Of a DNA stretch of 64,000 nucleotides, positions 42,817 through 51,931 are shown one piece after another (the stretch's first letter is position 1; each line of letters opens with the position of its first letter). A program made the translations under genes and the position numbers. The notes below the pieces were generated by a model. The model saw only the letters and a program-made list of their open reading frames with translations. It was not told the origin of the DNA and did no database searches. The stretch spans positions 89,921 to 153,920 of IMG/VR virus record IMGVR_UViG_3300025117_000031; one strand, 5' to 3'. The stretch is from a virus.

Positions 42817-43190
42817 TGTCGATTATCCACGAAAAGCTTAAAAAAGACCCTCATTATCTTTTTAAACTTGAGCAGGAAATTGCCAAGAAATACGGCCAAG
42901 ATGCGATTAAAAGCCTCCGAGAGTGGGATGAGGGAAAAGACGAAGAATATCATCAACAGATTAAAGAGATGTATGACAAGTGGAAAGAAAGACAAGAAGC
43001 GGGCGAAGTGCTCGAAAATAACGGATATTTAGTCAAAGGAAAACTATTTAATAAAGAAGCGAGAACTTGTCGTTTGTGCGGCAGGCATTCGTTTTCTACC
43101 GAAGATGACCCTACGTTGTTTCGGTATAAGGTTTGTGCAGAGTGTTTTGATAAGAAGGCTTCGAAAATCTTGCGAGAGGGAAAAATCTAA
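42816..43190 (+). CDS. Zinc-binding protein, 124 aa, upstream of terminase
   Basis: Start ATG at 42816 overlaps the previous stop (TAATG). The N-terminal half is helical (MSIIHEKLKKDPHYLFKLEQEI). The C-terminus has two CxxC pairs, CRLCG and CAEC, separated by about 20 residues, forming a zinc ribbon. Genes like this often sit just before the large terminase in T4-like environmental phages, as I recall, but a function is not established. It could bind DNA or a packaging component. Confidence 0.7.
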   Translation: MSIIHEKLKKDPHYLFKLEQEIAKKYGQDAIKSLREWDEGKDEEYHQQIKEMYDKWKERQEAGEVLENNGYLVKGKLFNKEARTCRLCGRHSFSTEDDPTLFRYKVCAECFDKKASKILREGKI

Positions 43191-43675
43191 TGGCTAAAGA
43201 TATTTATGAGATTGTGAAGGGACTAAATCAAGCAGCATCGCATGCTGTTCCGGGAGCCTTGAATAAAAAAGGTGAAGTGAGAGAAGACCTTCCCATCGGT
43301 GGAAAAAATGATGGGTTCCGGGTTTCTTTTTCCGGTAACAAGATGCTGGTAAAGCTTCAATCGGAAGTGACTCTTGATGAAGTTTCCGAGAGAGAGAAAT
43401 TTCTTAAAGAAGTCTCAGATAAATTTGATGACATTCTAAAATTTCTCAAAAAAGAATATAAAGACATTACAGGCAAGAGCATTGCTCTAAAGCTTGTGAC
43501 AAAAGAAAACCCCTTAGTTCAAAGTCTTTCTCGTCTACGCTCTTGGGTGCAAGCCCAGAGAGTTTATGAGATTTCTGGTACAGAGACAGAAGAAGTTCCA
43601 GAATATGGTAGAAAGATTGATGAGTCTCTTGCGAAATTTATTCACGAGAACAAAAGGAAACCCTTTTCTGATTGA
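43190..43675 (+). CDS. Terminase-adjacent conserved phage protein, 161 aa
   Basis: Start overlaps the preceding stop by one base. The protein reads MAKDIYEIVKGLNQAASHAV, then a beta region (NDGFRVSFSGNKMLVKLQSE), and a helical C-terminus with FLKKEYKDITGKSIALKLV and RSWVQAQRVYEISG. I recall proteins of this pattern directly upstream of T4-like large terminases. A small-terminase or packaging-accessory role is possible from position but not shown. Overlaps the terminase start by 4 nt. Confidence 0.7.
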   Translation: MAKDIYEIVKGLNQAASHAVPGALNKKGEVREDLPIGGKNDGFRVSFSGNKMLVKLQSEVTLDEVSEREKFLKEVSDKFDDILKFLKKEYKDITGKSIALKLVTKENPLVQSLSRLRSWVQAQRVYEISGTETEEVPEYGRKIDESLAKFIHENKRKPFSD

Positions 43676-45264
43676 TCCCTAAGTCTAAGCAAGAAGCAAA
43701 GCAAGAACTAGAGCATTGTAAGCAAGATCCTGCTCACTTCATTCGAAATTACGTAACAATCTCGCATCCTGGAAAGGGATATATTCCCTTTATTTTATAC
43801 GACTTCCAAGAAGAGCTATTATCAGACTTCTTAAAGTTCGATAAGAACATTATTTTAAAAGCTCGACAGTTGGGCATTTCAACATTAGTTGCGGCTTATG
43901 TTGGTTGGCTGCTTTTGTTTCACCGTGGGAAGGATGTTTTAATTCTTTGTACAGATCAAAAAAAGGCAACAACGATTTTACGTAAGATTAAGATTCTTAT
44001 GGAACGCTTGCCGAAGTGGATGCAGGCTTTGGCGGTTACAAAGGCTGACAATCAAACCTCGATTGAACTGGTAAATGGTTCTCGTGTGGTTGCCTCCACC
44101 ACGACCAAGAAGTCTGGTCGTTCTGATGCTCTTTCTTTGCTTGTAGTAGACGAAGCTGCGCACATTGAGCAAATGGAAGATGTTTGGACAGCTATTGAGC
44201 CTGCGACAACGGTTGGTGGAGGGCGTTGTATTGCTTTGAGTTCTCCTAATGGGGTTGGAAACTGGTTTTATGATGTTTATTCCAACTCACGAGTTGGGAA
44301 AAACGACTGGCATTATACCGATTTGCCGTGGCAAGTCCATCCCGATAGGGACCAGAAATGGTTCGAGAAGGAAACAAGAGAACTTTCTCCACAACAGATT
44401 GCGCAAGAGTATTCTTTGAGCTTTAATTCTTCCATCAATACGTTTATAACGCCCGAGAGAATAAAAGAAATGTTTGATGGGACCAGAGAGCCAATAGATA
44501 AGGCTGGTTTTGATAGAAATTATTACGTTTGGCAAAGACCGATGCCCAATAGAAAGTATTTTATTTCCGCAGATGTTGCAAGAGGAGACGGCTCTGATTA
44601 CTCAGTTTTCCACGTATTTGATACAGAAACGATGTATCAAGCTGCAGAATATCAGGGGAAGCTGCCGACAGAAATGTTTGCAGAGCTTTTGTTTAATGTT
44701 GGGATGGAATATGGATTTTGCATGGTTGTGGTGGAAAATAACGTTTATGGAAGCGATGTTCTGACGAGAATGATTGAGAGAGAGTACCCCAATCTTTACT
44801 TTACCAGAAAAACCACAATGGAGTATGTGGAACACTACGCTGCGATGGGGCGAGAAGACACAATACCGGGATTTGTTACTACTGTTCGTTCAAGACCCTT
44901 AATTCTTGCCAAGTTGGAGCAGTATCTTAGAAACGGATTTGCTTCAATTAACTCTAAGCGTTTTTGTGGCGAGTTGGAGACTTTTATTTGGAAAAATGGT
45001 AAGCCAGAAGCGACATCTAAAAGTAATGATGATTTAATTTTAGCAGCAGCAATTGCCTGCTATGTTCGCGATGTGGCTTTGGTAGCCGATCAGAAGGGAA
45101 TAAGTGACAAAAAGGCCCTTTTGGGAGGCATTTTGTTATCTACGGATGCGCTAGACACTAGAATTCCAGGAATGCGAGGTTACGACAGGAATAAAGACCC
45201 GTTTAAAACCTCTCAAAAAAGTGAAACAATTGGCGGTCTACCTTTGAGGATTTTTATGGGTTAG
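43672..45264 (+). CDS. Terminase large subunit (gp17-like)
   Basis: 530 residues. ATPase domain: adenine-binding region YDFQEELL, Walker-A-like ILKARQLGIST near 62-72 (deviant form typical of T4-like terminases), Walker B LLVVDEAAHIE near 157 and coupling motif LSSPNG. Nuclease domain (RNase H fold): SADVARGDGSDYSV near 300, VVENNVYGSDVL and DDLILAAAIACYV. It packages DNA through the portal and makes the cuts. The start is a TTG overlapping the upstream TGA; no ATG gives the full N-terminus, so a non-ATG start is supported. Confidence 0.96.
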   Translation: MIPKSKQEAKQELEHCKQDPAHFIRNYVTISHPGKGYIPFILYDFQEELLSDFLKFDKNIILKARQLGISTLVAAYVGWLLLFHRGKDVLILCTDQKKATTILRKIKILMERLPKWMQALAVTKADNQTSIELVNGSRVVASTTTKKSGRSDALSLLVVDEAAHIEQMEDVWTAIEPATTVGGGRCIALSSPNGVGNWFYDVYSNSRVGKNDWHYTDLPWQVHPDRDQKWFEKETRELSPQQIAQEYSLSFNSSINTFITPERIKEMFDGTREPIDKAGFDRNYYVWQRPMPNRKYFISADVARGDGSDYSVFHVFDTETMYQAAEYQGKLPTEMFAELLFNVGMEYGFCMVVVENNVYGSDVLTRMIEREYPNLYFTRKTTMEYVEHYAAMGREDTIPGFVTTVRSRPLILAKLEQYLRNGFASINSKRFCGELETFIWKNGKPEATSKSNDDLILAAAIACYVRDVALVADQKGISDKKALLGGILLSTDALDTRIPGMRGYDRNKDPFKTSQKSETIGGLPLRIFMG

Positions 45265-45296
45265 GTTCCATAAACTATAAAAAAAGGCAAAGTTTT

Positions 45297-45315
45297 CCTC
45301 TAATTATGATAGACG
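45297..45315 (+). promoter_or_regulatory. Candidate late promoter CCTCTAATTATGATAGACG upstream of portal gene
   Basis: Lies in the 71-bp gap between terminase and portal. The CTAATTATGA core matches that at 58421 and nearly that at 30783. GGGCGAGG follows as a Shine-Dalgarno before the portal ATG at 45336. Confidence 0.4.
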
Positions 45316-45335
45316 CTTAAGGGCGAGGTTTTTCC

Positions 45336-47333
45336 ATGGCGAAATATAAAAAGTCTATGTCTTTTAAGGGCAATCCCAAGAATCCGGAGTCGGACCTTTT
45401 CAAAAGGCTGACAAGGTTCTTTTCCGGTCCTATAGCAGATTATCGTTCTCAAGTTCCAAGAGAACTAAAGCGAAGACAACTAAAAAAATATAAGTTTACT
45501 AATTCTGCTGGTGGTGATTTCGCAAAAAGCATGCACAATCCGTTTTCTGCTTTGCAAACGGAATATATGGTCAATCAAGACAGATTGATGCGCTATGCCG
45601 ATTATGAACAAATGGAGTACATGCCTGAAATAAGTTCTGCTTTGGACCTTACTGCAGATACCATGACTACGTTTAATCACATGGAGCCGATTCTAAGATT
45701 AGATAGTCCCAACCAAGAGATAAAGTTTATTTTAAAGGACTTGTTTTACAATATTCTTGCGGTAGAACAGAATCTTCACGGTTGGTGCAGATCACTTTTG
45801 TCCAAGGGTGATTTCTTTTTGTATCTTGATGCGGTCGAAGGGTTGGGCATTAAGAACGTCTTGGGGCTTCCTGCAAGAGAAATGGAAAGACTAGAAGGTC
45901 TAGACGAAGATAATCCGAGTTACGTTCAGTTTCAGTGGAACACTCAAGGAGCTACCTTTGAAAGCTGGCAAATGTGCCACTTTAGAATTCTTGGGAACGA
46001 TAGATATCTTCCATATGGAAGTTCTTTCCTTGACGCATCGCGTCGTATTTGGAAACAGCTTCAACTATTAGAAGACTTTGTTATTTCCTATCGCATTGTT
46101 CGAACACCAGAAAGAAGAGTATTTTATATTGATGTAGGAAACATTCATCCTGATGAAATTGAGCCTTATATGAAGAAGGTTCAAACAGAGATGAAGAGAA
46201 GATTTCTTGTGGATGAGAACACAGGAGAGGCTAACTTAAGATTTAACCCTCATAGTATAGAAGAGGATTACTTTATTGCTGTTCGAGGAGACAAATCGGG
46301 GACAAAGATTGAGTCTGTTCCTGGCGGCCAATTTACAGGTGATATTGAAGATATTGAGTATCTAAGAGATAAATTGTTTTCTGCTTTGAAGATCCCTCAA
46401 TCTTATCTCTCGAAGGGGAAAGACGGTTCGGCAGAGGATAAAACAACTCTTGCACAAAAAGATTTGCATTTCGCGAGGACTGTACAAAGATTACAAAATT
46501 CTGTAGTGTCTGAACTTCGCAAAATGGCAACTGTTCACTTGTTTCTACTAGGATTTACAGGTAGGGATTTATTGAATTTTGATATCAAGTTGAACAATCC
46601 ATCGAAGATCGCCGAAATGCAAAGCCTCGAAGAGTGGCGCACAAAGTTTGATGTTGCAAGTGCAGCCACCGAAAACTTCTTCTCTCGCAGGTGGATTGCG
46701 AAGACGGTCTTTAATCTTTCCGATGAAGAGATTGTCCGCAACAACAGAGAGAGATTTTTTGATATGAAGCTGGATGCTCTTCTTGCCGAGCACGAGCCGC
46801 AGGAAGAGGGCGGAGGCATGGGGCTTGGCGGCGGGGAAGACGCTGGCGGCATAGATGATATTTTTGACGACACGGCAGATGAAAAAGACAGCGACACTGC
46901 GGTTCCCGGCAAAGAAGAAGATATTCTTCTTGCCTCTCCGGGGAAAGATGTTGGCGGCATAGGCGATCCCGCTGCCAAGAGAACAGAAAAACTCTTACCT
47001 GGAACAAAATATACGACTCCTGGGGCGAAAGGAAAGGCTTATACAAAGAGACACGACGCGAGAGAAATGGGCGCAAGACAAAGAAATATTATGGCTCTCA
47101 CAAGTAGAGAAACGGCATCTAATACGCCAAGAAACGTATTTAAAGGACTTTCAGGACTGACTTCGTTATCAAGAGGGATTTTAGAGAACAAAGAAGAAGT
47201 GGAAGAAGAGTTTCTTCGCAATAGCGGAGAGATTCAGGATGTTCTAAGAACTCTTGAAAAAATTAAAGAAGATAAGAAATTCTTGAAAGAGGAAGTGAAC
47301 AAAAATGACAGCAATGATGACGACGAAAACTAG
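45336..47333 (+). CDS. Portal vertex protein (gp20-like)
   Basis: 665 residues with the T4-type portal pattern: N-terminal basic region, RLMRYADYEQMEYMPEISSALDLTADTMT, LLSKGDFFLYLD, FVISYRIVRTPERRVFYIDVGN, RDKLFSALKIPQSYLSKG and FARTVQRLQNSVVSEL. The C-terminal 150 residues are Gly/Asp-rich then basic and helical. It forms the dodecameric ring at one capsid vertex for DNA entry and neck attachment. It follows the terminase as expected and overlaps the next gene by 29 nt. Confidence 0.95.
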   Translation: MAKYKKSMSFKGNPKNPESDLFKRLTRFFSGPIADYRSQVPRELKRRQLKKYKFTNSAGGDFAKSMHNPFSALQTEYMVNQDRLMRYADYEQMEYMPEISSALDLTADTMTTFNHMEPILRLDSPNQEIKFILKDLFYNILAVEQNLHGWCRSLLSKGDFFLYLDAVEGLGIKNVLGLPAREMERLEGLDEDNPSYVQFQWNTQGATFESWQMCHFRILGNDRYLPYGSSFLDASRRIWKQLQLLEDFVISYRIVRTPERRVFYIDVGNIHPDEIEPYMKKVQTEMKRRFLVDENTGEANLRFNPHSIEEDYFIAVRGDKSGTKIESVPGGQFTGDIEDIEYLRDKLFSALKIPQSYLSKGKDGSAEDKTTLAQKDLHFARTVQRLQNSVVSELRKMATVHLFLLGFTGRDLLNFDIKLNNPSKIAEMQSLEEWRTKFDVASAATENFFSRRWIAKTVFNLSDEEIVRNNRERFFDMKLDALLAEHEPQEEGGGMGLGGGEDAGGIDDIFDDTADEKDSDTAVPGKEEDILLASPGKDVGGIGDPAAKRTEKLLPGTKYTTPGAKGKAYTKRHDAREMGARQRNIMALTSRETASNTPRNVFKGLSGLTSLSRGILENKEEVEEEFLRNSGEIQDVLRTLEKIKEDKKFLKEEVNKNDSNDDDEN

Positions 47334-48396
47334 TATGAAGCATAATAAAAAGAGGAATTCGGCGTTTCTATATGAAGTGCTGGTGCGTTGTCTAACTGCT
47401 GCCTCTCTCAAGGGTGACGATAGCAAGAAGAAAGTAATTGTTTCTCTTCTTCGAGAGCATTTTTCCAAAAGTACACTTCTTTGGAAAGAATTGTCTTGTT
47501 ATCGAATGGTGTTTGAAGCGAAGGTTTTAAAAGAGTCTGTCGTCTCGCGAATGTTGGAAGAGGCCAAGAGAGAATATGATAAAATTTCAACCAAAGATCT
47601 GTTTGTAGAGCAAAGTCGCTTGATTCGAGCGGTCAATACAAAGCTTGGCTCTGATGTTTTTTCTGTATATGTTCCAAAATATAAAGAACTTGCGACAGCA
47701 TATCAAATCTTCAATAGAAAAGTTCCTATTACAGAACAGATTCTTTTGGAAAATCGTTTAATTTCTGCTTTATGCGAAGACAAGAAAAAAGAAGAGGCTG
47801 GAGTTGATGTTGATGCTCTAACCTTCAAGATTCTTGTTGAAAAATTCAACAAAACTTATGATACCTCTATCTTAAAAGAACAACGTCAGGCTTTGAGTTA
47901 TTATATTTACTCTGGAATAGATGGTGGAATAGAGTTGCGGGCTTTTCTGAACGAAGAAATTTCTCGTCTTCGTGAAGTAATTTCGAGTAATAAAGAAATT
48001 AATGAAGATGCAGCGATGAAGGAATCTTCAACCAAGATATTGGAGTTTTTGGGTTCTTTCAAAACAAAGAAGGATTATTCCGAAGAAGACTTGGAGAAAC
48101 TATTTGAGGTGCAGGAGATTGTGAGAGAGGCTGAGACAAGCAATTCAGAAAAAGTAAGTCGTTCTGTTGCAAAAGATGTTGGTGAAGGTCTTGGAATGAG
48201 TTGGTCTGAATATAATTTAGACGAGTTTTATAAAGGTATGAATACCGAGCTGGAACATGGCAAAAAAGATCCTCAAACCAACATCACAAGCGACAATCTA
48301 GAAGAAACTGGGAAAATCGCTTTAGCTCATTTGAAAGAAAAACCAGATTATTATACTCTTCTTAAGAAAGTTGAAGGCAAGAAGGAACAAAATTAA
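47305..48396 (+). CDS. Head-assembly region protein, 363 aa
   Basis: Begins inside the portal gene, where GAGGAAG gives a good SD; an internal ATG at 47335 is the alternative. The protein is helical and charged throughout, with SLLREHFSKSTLLWKEL near 45 and QRQALSYYIYSGIDGGIELRAF in the middle. In T4 the genes between portal and protease encode prohead core components (gp67, gp68), so a core or scaffold role is suggested by order only. No motif is recognised. Confidence 0.75.
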   Translation: MTAMMTTKTSMKHNKKRNSAFLYEVLVRCLTAASLKGDDSKKKVIVSLLREHFSKSTLLWKELSCYRMVFEAKVLKESVVSRMLEEAKREYDKISTKDLFVEQSRLIRAVNTKLGSDVFSVYVPKYKELATAYQIFNRKVPITEQILLENRLISALCEDKKKEEAGVDVDALTFKILVEKFNKTYDTSILKEQRQALSYYIYSGIDGGIELRAFLNEEISRLREVISSNKEINEDAAMKESSTKILEFLGSFKTKKDYSEEDLEKLFEVQEIVREAETSNSEKVSRSVAKDVGEGLGMSWSEYNLDEFYKGMNTELEHGKKDPQTNITSDNLEETGKIALAHLKEKPDYYTLLKKVEGKKEQN

Positions 48397-48983
48397 TGGC
48401 TATCAAAGTAACCGTTTCCAAGGACGGCGGAACACAGCCGGGACAACAAGAAAAACCGAAGGGTCCGCCTCCTAAGTTTCCCATTCGCCTTCGTATTCGT
48501 AAGATGTTAAATGGCGATTTGCTGATTATGGATAGTGAAGATATCGACATTATTCTGATGAGAGCAAAGAAAAAGATTCTTACTCTTCCCAAAGATCAAC
48601 TTACGGATGAGGTATATGATTGCCAAGATAGATTTTTTAAATTCCTTTCAAAAAAGGGTGTTATTGACGCTAGCACAGTACAGGCAGCAAACATCTTTGG
48701 GTCAATCGAGGGGAAAATAATGTCCTCCGATGATGATGCAGAACAAATAACTCTTTTTGCAATAAAGAAGTTTCTTATGTCAGAGGAACCGTATGAGGAG
48801 ATGAGAGAGAAGCTCCAAAGAGAAGAAGAATTAAGACTTACAGACCCGGATCCTTCAACAGAAGAGGGGGAGGTTCCCCACGATCCAAACAAGGGGAACA
48901 TGCCCAATCCTATGATGGGGATGAATGGTTCTGGAAATGGCTATTTTTGGGAGAGTTTAGATAAAACTCAGGGAGATAAATAA
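48396..48983 (+). CDS. Head-assembly region protein, 195 aa
   Basis: Start overlaps the previous stop (TAATGG). A Pro/Gly/Gln-rich N-terminus (GTQPGQQEKPKGPPPKFP) precedes a compact helical core, and the tail is Pro/Met/Gly/Asn-rich (NPMMGMNGSGNGYFW). Its place between portal and protease fits a core or neck-associated component, with no family assignment. Confidence 0.72.
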   Translation: MAIKVTVSKDGGTQPGQQEKPKGPPPKFPIRLRIRKMLNGDLLIMDSEDIDIILMRAKKKILTLPKDQLTDEVYDCQDRFFKFLSKKGVIDASTVQAANIFGSIEGKIMSSDDDAEQITLFAIKKFLMSEEPYEEMREKLQREEELRLTDPDPSTEEGEVPHDPNKGNMPNPMMGMNGSGNGYFWESLDKTQGDK

Positions 48984-49280
48984 GTGGAAAAAGAAATTCT
49001 CAAACAGATTTACAATCTAGCAAAAGAGATTGCATCTGAGACTTCGAACGAGAGAGCTGGCAAGCATGCTATGGCAATTTTAAGTCTTACGAAAGACCTT
49101 GCAGAGAAACTAGCTGCTGGTCCGAAAGCAAGACCCAATATTGATACGCAAGATGCAGCAGATTCTTCGGTTGTTCGGGGTGCGGCACAATACAATCAGC
49201 CCTATAAGAACGAGTCTCTGAAAAAGATGATTTCTGAAGCTATTCAAAAGTGGGCGAAGAAACACGGCAAGAAGAAATAA
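48984..49280 (+). CDS. Small prohead-region protein, 98 aa
   Basis: GTG start immediately after the previous stop, with GGGAGATAAATAA upstream. Helical: MEKEILKQIYNLAKEIASE and, at the C-terminus, SLKKMISEAIQKWAKKHGKKK. It could be a core protein like T4 gp67, which is small and highly charged, but gp67 is more acidic. Overlaps the next start by one base. Confidence 0.68.
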   Translation: MEKEILKQIYNLAKEIASETSNERAGKHAMAILSLTKDLAEKLAAGPKARPNIDTQDAADSSVVRGAAQYNQPYKNESLKKMISEAIQKWAKKHGKKK

Positions 49281-49636
49281 TGCTAACGAATTTATTTATT
49301 TTTGTCTTGGCGACGTGGGGAATGACGAGCATTCTTGTGTACGGCCGCATTTTCAACGCAATAAGACCAAAAAATAAGTTCTTTCATTGCCCGCAGTGTG
49401 TTGGGTTTTATGTCGGGGTAGCTGTGTTTCTTTTCATGTGGTTTTTTGGAGCATCTTTTGTGGCGAATCTGTGGGTTGGATTGGCAACAGGCCCTTTTAT
49501 TGCGTCTGCTGTTAGTTATTTTATGACAATGGTTGTAGACGACGATGGAATTAGATCGCATAAAAAATTAACTCTTAAGGGAGAAACAAGAAATGTTAAA
49601 TTACCAAAATCCTCCAATAAAAAAGTGGATGAATAG
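49280..49636 (+). CDS. Small membrane protein, DUF1360-like
   Basis: ATG at 49280 shares its A with the previous TAA. Hydrophobic segments near 5-25 and 42-90 flank HCPQCVGFYVGV; a CPxC-x-GFW/Y-V motif between TM helices with an N-terminal ATWxxTSIL is typical of DUF1360 proteins from phages and bacilli. The function of that family is unknown. A membrane protein among prohead genes could anchor head assembly to the membrane, as T4 proheads start at the inner membrane; that link is speculative. Confidence 0.75.
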   Translation: MLTNLFIFVLATWGMTSILVYGRIFNAIRPKNKFFHCPQCVGFYVGVAVFLFMWFFGASFVANLWVGLATGPFIASAVSYFMTMVVDDDGIRSHKKLTLKGETRNVKLPKSSNKKVDE

Positions 49637-49680
49637 AAGAGCGGTTGCGAGGTGCGCGAAAGGGTGCTGACGAGGTAAAA

Positions 49681-50304
49681 ATGATGGCTAAGATATTACT
49701 AAAAGAGTTCTTTAATTTATGTCCGGATGGTCGGTGTGGGTTGGATCTTCTCACCGAAGAAGAACGGCATGAAGTAAAAAACGGGGCGATGTATCTGCAA
49801 GGGGTTTGTCAAAAAAAGGACACACGTAATCAAAACTCTCGTCGGTATCCCTCCGATGTGTTGGAGCGCGAAGTTAACAACTATTTGAAATTAGTGAAAG
49901 AAAACAGGGCGTTAGGAGAATGTGACCATTCGGAGAACGAAGTTGTTAATTTAAAAAACGCTTCCCATCTGATAACGAATTTGTGGTGGAAGGGGAACGA
50001 TTTGTGGTGTAAGGCGAAGGTTCTGTCCACCCCTGCTGGACAAATATTGCGCTCTTTGGTTAACGATGGGGTGCAGTTGGGTATTTCTTCTCGTGCTCTT
50101 GGGTCTTTGAGCGAAGGTGGAGATGGAACAAAGATTGTGGGGGACGACCTCCAACTTATTTGTTGGGATTTTGTTTCTGAGCCTTCTACTACTGGAGCTT
50201 TTATGCATATTGCCGAAGGATTACAAAGAAAATATTATACAAACGTTGAAACAAAAGCTGATAGAATTAATAGATTGATCAATGACTTTGTAAGGGGTGC
50301 ATAA
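49681..50304 (+). CDS. Prohead core protease (gp21-like)
   Basis: About 208 residues from the ATG at 49681 (GACGAGG upstream). Family features: QKKDTRNQNSRRYPSDVLEREV, GECDHSENEVVNLKNASH with the catalytic His at about 83, LSTPAGQILRSLVNDG, and GISSRALGSL with the catalytic Ser near 136. T4 gp21 degrades the scaffold and trims head proteins after (L/I)-x-E sites. Candidate (I/L)-x-E sites occur right after the shared N-terminal helix of several nearby proteins, making them likely substrates. Followed by a 170-residue protein. Confidence 0.93.
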   Translation: MMAKILLKEFFNLCPDGRCGLDLLTEEERHEVKNGAMYLQGVCQKKDTRNQNSRRYPSDVLEREVNNYLKLVKENRALGECDHSENEVVNLKNASHLITNLWWKGNDLWCKAKVLSTPAGQILRSLVNDGVQLGISSRALGSLSEGGDGTKIVGDDLQLICWDFVSEPSTTGAFMHIAEGLQRKYYTNVETKADRINRLINDFVRGA

Positions 50305-50306
50305 GC

Positions 50307-50819
50307 ATGGCTGCATACAACAAAGAAGATTTAAAAAGAATTATTAAACCTTTGATTCAAGAGTGTATCAAAGAGGTTATTTTTGAAGAAGACGGCATTC
50401 TGTCCAAGATTATTGCGGAGGCAATTCGGCCAATAGTTGACGCTCAAGAGATGTTGTTAGAAACCGTCCGTTCTTCTGCAGCAAATAAAAATGTTCCTTC
50501 TCCGGTACATTTCGGCGGAGAAGAAAGAAAAAGAAAGCTGGCAGAAACAACAGAGCCTCTTGGCTATGGACAGATGGCAGATGGTTTCCTACAAGAGGCA
50601 AAGAGTGTCCGAAGACCAAAAGAACAGCCAAGACAAAAAGAAAGTATTGTCGAAAGCCTTGGACGACAGATGAGCGTTGAGATGAAGAATCCAACTCCAG
50701 AAGCTGGCGGAGGATATAATCCTTTGGCCATGGCTCAAGCAAATGGTGCAATTCAGGGAGCGGGTGTTGATGTTGAGGGTTTGTTTAGTTTTTTAAAGGC
50801 GAAAGCCGGAAAGCAATAG
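50307..50819 (+). CDS. Prohead-region protein, 170 aa, with shared N-terminal helix
   Basis: MAAYNKEDLKRIIKPLIQEC has the amphipathic helix seen in the tagged genes at 30834-37405, with I-Q-E and I-K-E in sequence. The middle is disordered and basic/Gln-rich, the C-terminus Gly/Ala-rich with GVDVEGLFSFLKAKAGKQ. Likely a core or internal head protein removed or trimmed by the protease just upstream. No domain recognised. Confidence 0.7.
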   Translation: MAAYNKEDLKRIIKPLIQECIKEVIFEEDGILSKIIAEAIRPIVDAQEMLLETVRSSAANKNVPSPVHFGGEERKRKLAETTEPLGYGQMADGFLQEAKSVRRPKEQPRQKESIVESLGRQMSVEMKNPTPEAGGGYNPLAMAQANGAIQGAGVDVEGLFSFLKAKAGKQ

Positions 50820-50831
50820 ATAGGTATTAAA

Positions 50832-51071
50832 ATGGCAATTCACGTTCAGGTTGATTCGTATGCAGATGAGGGAAACGAAAGACTCGTGAAGAGGTTTTTG
50901 AAGAAATGTAAGAAAGAAAATCTTCATCAAATCTTCATGGAGAAGTGTTGTTGGTGCAAGAGATACGAAAAGAAAAGCGTTCGAGATAGAAGAGAGAAAA
51001 ACTTTCAAATATGGCGACATAAAAAGCGTATGGAAGAAGAAAAAGAAAACGATAAGAAGTGCGAGAGATAG
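50832..51071 (+). CDS. Ribosomal protein bS21-like
   Basis: 79 residues, the size of bS21. MAIHVQVDSYADEGNERLVKRFLKKCKKEN gives the V-x-V...N-E-x(3)-V-K-R-F-x-K-K-C pattern of bS21 (NEPxEVALRRFKRxCEK), and RYEKKSVRDRREKNF matches the YEKPSxxRKRxK segment. bS21 sits on the 30S platform near the anti-Shine-Dalgarno and affects initiation. Phage-encoded bS21 is known from metagenomic large phages. Here it lies in the late head region, not with replication genes. A CCWC pair inside the sequence is atypical. Confidence 0.7.
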   Translation: MAIHVQVDSYADEGNERLVKRFLKKCKKENLHQIFMEKCCWCKRYEKKSVRDRREKNFQIWRHKKRMEEEKENDKKCER

Positions 51072-51095
51072 TTATATCAAGGAGAGAGAATAAAA

Positions 51096-51521
51096 ATGAG
51101 TTCTAGATATCAACCAAAAGCAGGAATCGGGATGGCCGGTCGATGGATGGTCCCTGGAGAAGCTTATTGGCTAAGACATAAATTTGCTACTGGGGCAGGC
51201 GTGCAAGAGATAAAAATAGATTTTCCTTCTTTGACAAGAAGTATTACAATTTTTAATGAAACCTCCAATAATGCTGCCGCTATCATGAGAATTCACAGCA
51301 GCGCAAGGACCGGGGATTTGGATGTTGTTGCTGCTGATCTAACGGGACATAATTTTCAGATTAAGCCCGGAGAATCATTTTCTTTTGATCTAAAGGCAGG
51401 CTTTGTTTATGTGAGTGTTGATGATGCTTCTGCTGCAGATGCTTTTTTTGATCTATATGCAGAAGTAACTGGCGTGACCGATGTTAACTTTGTTCACAGC
51501 ACAGAGGGCGTTAGTAGCTAA
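51096..51521 (+). CDS. Virion surface protein candidate, 141 aa
   Basis: Leader AAGGAGAGAATAAAAATG is a strong site. The protein is beta-rich and Ala/Asp/Ser-rich with no charges in long runs: LTRSITIFNETSNNAAAIMR and FQIKPGESFSFDLKAGFVYVSV. This looks like a small jelly-roll or decoration-type fold. It begins MSSR, as does the next gene. Placed in the block between protease and scaffold, a head decoration role is a guess from position and composition. Confidence 0.65.
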   Translation: MSSRYQPKAGIGMAGRWMVPGEAYWLRHKFATGAGVQEIKIDFPSLTRSITIFNETSNNAAAIMRIHSSARTGDLDVVAADLTGHNFQIKPGESFSFDLKAGFVYVSVDDASAADAFFDLYAEVTGVTDVNFVHSTEGVSS

Positions 51522-51546
51522 AGTTTTGTAGAGGAGAGAAAAATTA

Positions 51547-51918
51547 ATGTCTTCTAGGTTTTTTTCATATAATTCAAGCACAAGTACAGGAACGGGCACG
51601 GGGTATACAGAGGTAACGTCTTCTTGTGCTCTTGGATTAAATACAATAGAAGCGACAGATATGTCTGGTTCCTATCTGGCTTTGTATGAATATTATCTCA
51701 CCTCTGGTTCAACAGCTAGGGCTGGGCTTGTTCATGCTTTATATATGTCTAGTTCGGCCGGTGGAGCTTCTGCTTCCTATCAAGATTCTGGCCCTGCTGA
51801 TATTGGAAGTTTTCCAACAGCCTCTGTGTATGTTGAAGCATCAAGTTCATATCTTAACTTTATTGTTTCGTCTTCTGTTGCGGCAATGTCTGCAACTGTA
51901 AATAGAATAACGTTTTAG
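51547..51918 (+). CDS. Virion surface protein candidate, 123 aa
   Basis: Starts MSSRFFSYNSST and is extremely Ser/Thr/Ala/Gly-rich with few charges, consistent with an all-beta extracellular or particle-surface protein. Leader GAGGAGAGAAAAATTA. It shares the MSSR start and size class with its upstream neighbour but no clear homology beyond that. Function unknown. Confidence 0.6.
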   Translation: MSSRFFSYNSSTSTGTGTGYTEVTSSCALGLNTIEATDMSGSYLALYEYYLTSGSTARAGLVHALYMSSSAGGASASYQDSGPADIGSFPTASVYVEASSSYLNFIVSSSVAAMSATVNRITF

Positions 51919-51931
51919 CGAGGAATAAGTT

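Noticed and set aside
43672-43680. Terminase starting at a downstream ATG
   Set aside because: No ATG occurs before the conserved N-terminal ATPase region; the TTG at 43672 overlapping the upstream TGA fits the gene spacing of this phage.
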